Part shown: positions 7,268 to 11,172 of the stretch, one piece after another | Position numbering within the stretch: position 1 is the stretch's first letter | Layout: each line of letters opens with the position of its first letter | From: Bryobacterales bacterium | GTDB lineage: Bacteria > Acidobacteriota > Terriglobia > Bryobacterales > Bryobacteraceae | Direction: 5' to 3' | Assembly: GCA_025353235.1 (NCBI GenBank) | Contig: JANXQZ010000991.1 | Coordinates: forward strand, 1 to 11,172 | Length of the DNA stretch: 11,172 bases | The notes under the pieces: model-generated | Seen by the model: the letters and a program-made list of their open reading frames with translations, nothing else | The model's database searches: none | Told to the model about the DNA's origin: nothing | Translations under genes and position numbers: made by a program

Positions 7268-8770
7268 ATGAACAGTCTTTTCCATATTCGCCGTACAACG
7301 GCGGTTCTCACAGTCGTGATCGCGGGTCTGGTGGGCGCTCTAGTGGCCACCGTCGGGATCACTCACAAGGCTCCGGTTACGTTTGAGACCGCGCATGCGG
7401 CGGCTCTCTCCGAGCAGGTTCCTTTCGGCAGTTTCTCGCCGGTTCTTAAACACGCCATGCCGGCCGTCGTGAACATCTCAAGTTCGAAGATGGTGAAAAC
7501 TTCGAGCCAAGGGAACGGCATGTTTGACGATCCGATGTTCCGGCAATTCTTCGGCGGCCGCATGCCCAGGCAGCAGCAGCCGCGCGAGGAGCGGGCATCC
7601 AGCCTCGGCTCGGGCGTCATCGTCACGCAAGACGGTTACATCCTGACTAACAACCATGTGGTGGAAGGTGCCACCGATGTGAAGGTGGCCTTCGCCGACA
7701 AGCGCGAGTTCCCCGCCAAGATCATCGGCACCGACAAGTACACCGACGTAGCGGTAATTAAAATCGACCAGAGCAATCTGCCGACGCTCGCCTTATCCAA
7801 CGTAGTTCCTCAGGTCGGCGATATCACGCTCGCGATTGGCAACCCGTTTGGCTTAGGCGGAACGGTAACCATGGGCATCGTGAGCGCCACCGGCAGAACG
7901 GGTCTCGGCATCGAGCGGTATGAAGACTTCATCCAGACCGATGCGGCGATCAATCCCGGCAACTCAGGCGGGGCTTTGATCAATTCGCATGGCGAGCTGG
8001 TGGGCATTAATACTGCGATCCTGGCAGGCAATGGCGGCGGCAACCAAGGTATTGGCTTTGCGATTCCCGTTGCGCTCGCCCGCAACATCATGGATCAACT
8101 GGTAAAGACTGGCAAAGTGACGCGCGGCTACATCGGCGTAACTTTGCAACCAATAGACTCAACCCTTGCCAAGAGCTTTGGCTTAGGGACGAACATGCGG
8201 GGAATCGCCATCACGGGTGTTGAGCCCGGCAGCCCCGGCGCGAAATCCGGACTGCAAACGGGCGATGTGATCACGGCCGTAAACGGAAATGCTGTGGACG
8301 ATCCCGGTTCTTTGCGCGTCCAAGTGGCTGGGATGGCACCCGGTTCCACCGTGCATCTTAAAGTGTTTCGCAGCGGAGACTACAAGGACATCGGGGTTGC
8401 GCTTGCGGAATTCCCGAAGAATAAGCTGTCCGGCACTGCGGACCAGGAAGACACTCAGCCTGGGCTGAACGGTTCGGGAGAAAAGGGAGCGCTGAAGGGC
8501 ATTTCCGTTCAGGCGATTACTTCGGACATCCGGCAACAGCTCAGCCTACCCGCCAATACCAAGGGCGTGGTTGTGACCGATATCGACGAGGACTCCACGG
8601 CGACTCGCGAAGGCTTGCGCCAAGGCGATGTCATTGAGCAAGTAAACCGGAGACCCGTAACCAGCGTGGCGGATTTCAACAGCGCCGTAAGCCAGGGTCG
8701 GGGCGATTCAACCCTGCTGCTAGTCAGGCGGGGACAGGCGAGCGTATTCATGGCGATTCCGAATAAGTAA
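7268..8770 (+). CDS. Periplasmic serine endoprotease of the HtrA/DegP/DegQ family
   Basis: HtrA proteases degrade, and sometimes chaperone, misfolded envelope proteins outside the inner membrane. The protein has 500 residues. A hydrophobic N-terminal segment (about 12-31) is a signal peptide or membrane anchor; a possible cleavage region is Ala-His-Ala-Ala near 42-45. The trypsin-like domain carries the full triad His130 (TNNHVVEG), Asp160 (YTDVAVIKID) and Ser233 (GNSGGALIN). A Gln/Arg-rich flexible loop lies at about 80-112. Two PDZ domains follow, about 285-380 (RGYIGVTLQ, with GSPGAKSGLQTGDVI) and 410-497 (GVVVTDIDEDSTA with GLRQGDVIEQVN), joined by a polar linker. AAGGAAG at 7253-7258 is a good ribosome-binding site. 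The gene lies 50 bp after clpB and ends in a strong terminator, so clpB-htrA is probably one unit. The name could be degP, degQ or mucD; the sequence does not separate them. Confidence 0.95.
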   Translation: MNSLFHIRRTTAVLTVVIAGLVGALVATVGITHKAPVTFETAHAAALSEQVPFGSFSPVLKHAMPAVVNISSSKMVKTSSQGNGMFDDPMFRQFFGGRMPRQQQPREERASSLGSGVIVTQDGYILTNNHVVEGATDVKVAFADKREFPAKIIGTDKYTDVAVIKIDQSNLPTLALSNVVPQVGDITLAIGNPFGLGGTVTMGIVSATGRTGLGIERYEDFIQTDAAINPGNSGGALINSHGELVGINTAILAGNGGGNQGIGFAIPVALARNIMDQLVKTGKVTRGYIGVTLQPIDSTLAKSFGLGTNMRGIAITGVEPGSPGAKSGLQTGDVITAVNGNAVDDPGSLRVQVAGMAPGSTVHLKVFRSGDYKDIGVALAEFPKNKLSGTADQEDTQPGLNGSGEKGALKGISVQAITSDIRQQLSLPANTKGVVVTDIDEDSTATREGLRQGDVIEQVNRRPVTSVADFNSAVSQGRGDSTLLLVRRGQASVFMAIPNK

Positions 8771-8800
8771 GACGGTCGAACGACGCACTGCTTTCCCAAG

Positions 8801-8844
8801 CGGCCGCGCTACAGACTCCAGTCTGGTAGCGTGGCCGTTTTTTT
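8801..8844 (+). terminator. Rho-independent terminator after htrA
   Basis: A long hairpin (8801-8837) is followed by seven T (8838-8844). The outer stem pairs CGGCC with GGCCG. A G-U wobble follows, then CGCTAC with GTAGCG, a one-base bulge on the 3' side, then AGAC with GTCT around a TCCA loop. It begins about 30 nt after the htrA stop. It ends the clpB-htrA transcript and implies that hsp20-lon has its own promoter, or depends on read-through. No A tract precedes the stem, so it should act mainly on + strand transcripts. Confidence 0.93.
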
Positions 8845-8857
8845 ATAAGCTGCAACC

Positions 8858-8886
8858 TTATTAGAACCTGAGCATCTGTCTATTAG
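8858..8886 (+). promoter_or_regulatory. Weak candidate promoter for hsp20-lon
   Basis: TTATTA (8858-8863) and TATTAG (8881-8886) are 17 bp apart in the short AT-rich stretch between the htrA terminator and hsp20. Matches to consensus are only three and four of six. A start of transcription from this -10 would fall within a few bases of the hsp20 ATG. The terminator upstream makes a promoter here logically likely, but the exact boxes are uncertain. No CIRCE, HspR or ROSE-like thermometer element was recognised. Confidence 0.22.
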
Positions 8887-8896
8887 CTACCTTGAT

Positions 8897-9256
8897 ATGT
8901 ATCAACTAAAGAAGGTGTGGCCACTGTTCATACCGGAGTCTCCGGTTCCTTGGACGCCCTTAGTGGATGTCTACAAAACGAGGGAAGGCTGGCTCTTGAA
9001 GTTCGATTTGGCAGGCGTTCGGCTCGAAGACGTAACGGTAAGCATCTTCGGACGACGCGTTTCAATCAGCGGCTTCCGCAGAGACACGATAGTGGAAGAA
9101 GGTTCACGGTATTACTCGATGGAAATTTCGTACAACCGGTTTGAACGGACTCTGGAGATGCCGATAAATCTCGACCACGCTCGAACCACGATGGAAGCGC
9201 GAAACGGCATTGTGCTGGTTCGCATGAATTTGGAGGAAACATCCTATGTCCGATAA
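8897..9256 (+). CDS. Small heat-shock protein, Hsp20/alpha-crystallin family, minimal form
   Basis: Small Hsps are ATP-independent holdases that keep unfolding proteins refoldable by DnaK/ClpB or degradable by proteases. The protein has only 119 residues. An N-terminal arm of about 20 residues (YQLKKVWPLFIPESPVPW) precedes the alpha-crystallin domain: PLVDVYKTREGWLLKFDLAGV (21-41), EDVTVSIFGRRVSISG (44-59), SRYYSMEISYNRFERTLEMP (70-89) and the signature ARNGIVLVRM (101-110). The C-terminal tail is just NLEETSYVR and lacks the I-x-I/V motif that links dimers into large oligomers, so it may stay a dimer or small assembly. No Shine-Dalgarno precedes the ATG at 8897. The 3' end overlaps lon by 11 bp, and the pair is almost certainly co-transcribed, which suggests that it may hand substrates to Lon. 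That functional link is inference. Confidence 0.92.
   Translation: MYQLKKVWPLFIPESPVPWTPLVDVYKTREGWLLKFDLAGVRLEDVTVSIFGRRVSISGFRRDTIVEEGSRYYSMEISYNRFERTLEMPINLDHARTTMEARNGIVLVRMNLEETSYVR
9232..9237 (+). promoter_or_regulatory. Strong Shine-Dalgarno for lon inside hsp20
   Basis: GGAGGA ends 8 nt before the lon ATG at 9246 and lies within hsp20 codons for the final residues. It fixes the lon start and shows that lon can be initiated independently as well as by coupling to hsp20 termination at 9256. Confidence 0.8.
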
Positions 9257-11172
9257 CATAAATGTTCAGATGTTGCCCGTATTGCCGCTGAAAAATACGG
9301 TGTTGTTCCCGTATCTGCTGATGCCGTTGTCGGTTGGCAGGGCTACTTCGCTCGCGGCCGTCGAGGCTGCGCTCGCAACTGAGGAGAAAGAGATCGTGCT
9401 CTTTTCGCAGCGCGATTCTTCGGTGGAATCCCCCAAGCAAGGCGACCTTTACACCATCGGAACCAAGGCCATTATTCGCAAGATGTCCCGCCCCAACGAA
9501 GGTACGGTTGAGTTGCTGGTCTTGGGGATGGAGCGGGTAACGATGGTGAAGTTGGACGAGTCCGGTCCTTACCTGCAGGCTCGCATTCTGCCGCTTCCTC
9601 TTCCAGAAGACAATAGCCCGGAAGTGGAGGCGCTGCACGCGGCGCTGGTTGAACTCTCGAGCCAAGGCATTCAACTGGCTCAGCCCAATGCGCCCAATGA
9701 AGTCGCGCGCCTGCTGGCGACGAATGACGATCCGATCAGGCTGGCGTTCGTGCTCGCCTCCATGTTCAGCCTGGATATTGAGAAAGAGCAGAAGGTGCTT
9801 GAGTGCGACACGCGCGCCGATGCTCTGCGCTTGATGCACACCTACATGACGCACGAGGTGCAGGTGCTGGAGCTGCGCAACAAGATCAATAACGACGCCC
9901 GTTCCGAGATGAATAAGGAGCAGCGCGAGTACCTGCTGCGCCAGCAGATGCGTGCTATTCAGCAGGAACTCGGAGAGAAGGGCGGCGATCAGGACGAAGT
10001 GGATCAGTTGCGCGAACGACTCGAGAAGGCCGAGCTTCCGGAAGAAGCTTTGAAAGAAGCAAAACGCGAACTCTCGCGGCTGGAGAAGCTGCCTCCCGGC
10101 GCTCCCGACCACAACGTGATCCGCACGTACTTGGAATACGTTCTGGATCTGCCGTGGAACAAGGCTAGCGAAGCCTCTCTCGATATCCCAAGGGCAAGGC
10201 AAGTCCTGGATGAGGATCACTTTGGGTTGAAGGAAGTGAAGGAGCGCATCTTAGAGCATCTAGGTGTCTTGAAGATGAACCCGAACGCGAAAGCGCCGAT
10301 CCTGTGCTTCGTCGGGCCTCCTGGCGTGGGCAAAACGTCTCTGGGCCAGTCGATCGGGCGGGCGCTCAATCGCAAGTTCGAGCGCATGAGCCTGGGCGGT
10401 CTGCACGACGAAGCGGAATTGCGCGGCCATCGCCGCACGTATATCGGAGCCATGCCTGGCAGGCTGATTCAGGCTATGCGCAGGGCCGGCGTGAACAACC
10501 CCGTAATCATGCTGGATGAGGTGGATAAGCTCGGCCGAGACTTCCGTGGCGATCCTGCGCACGCTCTTCTCGAAGTGCTGGATCCGGAGCAGAACAAATC
10601 GTTCCGCGATAACTATCTGGACTTGCCTTTTGATCTGTCGAAAGTGCTCTTCGTAACGACGGCGAACGCGCTGGACACCATTCCGAGGCCGCTGCTCGAC
10701 CGCATGGAAATCTTGCGTCTTTCCGGATACAGCGAGGAGGAGAAGATGCAGATTTCCCGCCGGTACCTGATTCCGCGCCAACTGAAGGAAGTAGGCCTGA
10801 CTGCCGAGCAGTGCGTTCTCCCCGATGAAACTTTGCTGCAGATTATCTCCGGCTATACTCGCGAGGCAGGTCTGCGGAGGCTCGAGCGAGCCATCGGACG
10901 CGTGTTTCGCAAAGTGGCGCTGAAGTTCGCGGAAGGCAGCACCGAATCCGTGACGCTTCAGGTGGATGACTTGGCCGAGATGCTGGGACCTGAGCAGTTC
11001 AGTCCCGAGACGATGCGTCGCAATCTTCCGCCTGGCGTAGCGACGGGGTTAGCGTGGACCGAGACTGGCGGCGACGTGCTCTACATTGAAGGAACGCTCC
11101 TGCCGGAAGGGAAAGGGCTGACGCTCACGGGACAGTTGGGCGAAGTGATGCAAGAGTCCGTGAAGGCGGCTC
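9246..11172 (+). CDS. lon: ATP-dependent protease Lon (LonA type), 3'-truncated by the window edge
   Basis: Lon is a homohexameric cytoplasmic AAA+ serine protease that degrades misfolded and regulatory proteins. The frame from ATG 9246 runs to the window end: 642 codons plus one base, against about 784-820 residues for whole bacterial Lon. The N-terminal substrate-binding domain starts MLPVLPLKNTVLFPYLLMPL (9-28). A charged coiled coil contains EQREYLLRQQMRAIQQELGE (about 223-242). The AAA+ module has Walker A GPPGVGKTS (357-365, Lys363), Walker B VIMLDEVDK with Asp424-Glu425, and YTREAG (537-542) in the sensor-2 region. The protease domain begins with VATGLAWTETGGD, and the window stops at EVMQESVKAA. 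The catalytic Ser/Lys dyad would lie roughly 170 bp or more beyond the edge, so activity cannot be confirmed. The start is set by GGAGGA at 9232-9237. Overlap with hsp20 indicates an operon. Confidence 0.97.
   Translation, partial: MSDNINVQMLPVLPLKNTVLFPYLLMPLSVGRATSLAAVEAALATEEKEIVLFSQRDSSVESPKQGDLYTIGTKAIIRKMSRPNEGTVELLVLGMERVTMVKLDESGPYLQARILPLPLPEDNSPEVEALHAALVELSSQGIQLAQPNAPNEVARLLATNDDPIRLAFVLASMFSLDIEKEQKVLECDTRADALRLMHTYMTHEVQVLELRNKINNDARSEMNKEQREYLLRQQMRAIQQELGEKGGDQDEVDQLRERLEKAELPEEALKEAKRELSRLEKLPPGAPDHNVIRTYLEYVLDLPWNKASEASLDIPRARQVLDEDHFGLKEVKERILEHLGVLKMNPNAKAPILCFVGPPGVGKTSLGQSIGRALNRKFERMSLGGLHDEAELRGHRRTYIGAMPGRLIQAMRRAGVNNPVIMLDEVDKLGRDFRGDPAHALLEVLDPEQNKSFRDNYLDLPFDLSKVLFVTTANALDTIPRPLLDRMEILRLSGYSEEEKMQISRRYLIPRQLKEVGLTAEQCVLPDETLLQIISGYTREAGLRRLERAIGRVFRKVALKFAEGSTESVTLQVDDLAEMLGPEQFSPETMRRNLPPGVATGLAWTETGGDVLYIEGTLLPEGKGLTLTGQLGEVMQESVKAA

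Noticed and set aside
8845..8896. Possible ROSE-type RNA thermometer or CIRCE element before hsp20
   Set aside because: The region is short, has no Shine-Dalgarno to be masked and no inverted repeat resembling CIRCE or the HspR site.
9066..10220. 384-codon open frame on the minus strand, antisense to hsp20 and lon
   Set aside because: It is opposite two strongly conserved genes in their proper frames. Its protein is rich in Leu, His, Gln and Arg with no recognisable domain, as expected from the complement of Glu/Leu/Arg-rich coiled-coil codons. No ribosome-binding site was noted.

Overview
The window looks like chromosomal housekeeping DNA from a moderately GC-rich Gram-negative bacterium. 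I infer Acidobacteriota, possibly near Solibacter/Bryobacter. The reasons are recalled resemblance of the secreted beta-rich proteins at 1-1210, the small four-helix membrane protein at 4058-4483 and the short Hsp20 to proteins of that phylum. No rRNA or tRNA is present to prove it. I see no mobile element, CRISPR array, integrase or atypical base composition.

Region 1 (1-1567) holds envelope or secreted proteins on the + strand. The C-terminal part of a protein with an outer-membrane lipoprotein-sorting (LolA/LppX-like) character overlaps by 4 bp with a second full-length exported protein of the same type. A 91-residue secreted, Ser/Thr/Lys-rich low-complexity protein follows.

Region 2 (1594-4069) is gltX followed 6 bp later by hemB. 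GltX makes Glu-tRNA, which feeds both translation and the C5 route to tetrapyrroles. HemB is the porphobilinogen synthase of the same pathway, so the pair is functionally coherent.

Region 3 (4058-4580) carries one minus-strand gene for a small four-helix membrane protein. It overlaps the end of hemB convergently and diverges from clpB across an AT-rich spacer.

Region 4 (4581-11172) is a protein quality-control cluster. It contains the ClpB disaggregase, a DegP/DegQ-type HtrA protease with two PDZ domains, a strong intrinsic terminator, then a minimal Hsp20 and ATP-dependent protease Lon. Lon runs off the window at residue 642, before its catalytic Ser/Lys dyad. The hsp20 and lon frames overlap by 11 bp, and lon has a strong Shine-Dalgarno inside hsp20. 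Together these genes could hold, disaggregate and degrade misfolded protein in the cytoplasm (Hsp20, ClpB, Lon) and the periplasm (HtrA).

The genes belong to known families. I found no convincing undescribed system. The points most worth checking are the clustered proteostasis genes, the hsp20/lon overlap, candidate leaderless starts, the GltX insertion and the small unassigned proteins. No gene-free stretch exceeds 300 bp.
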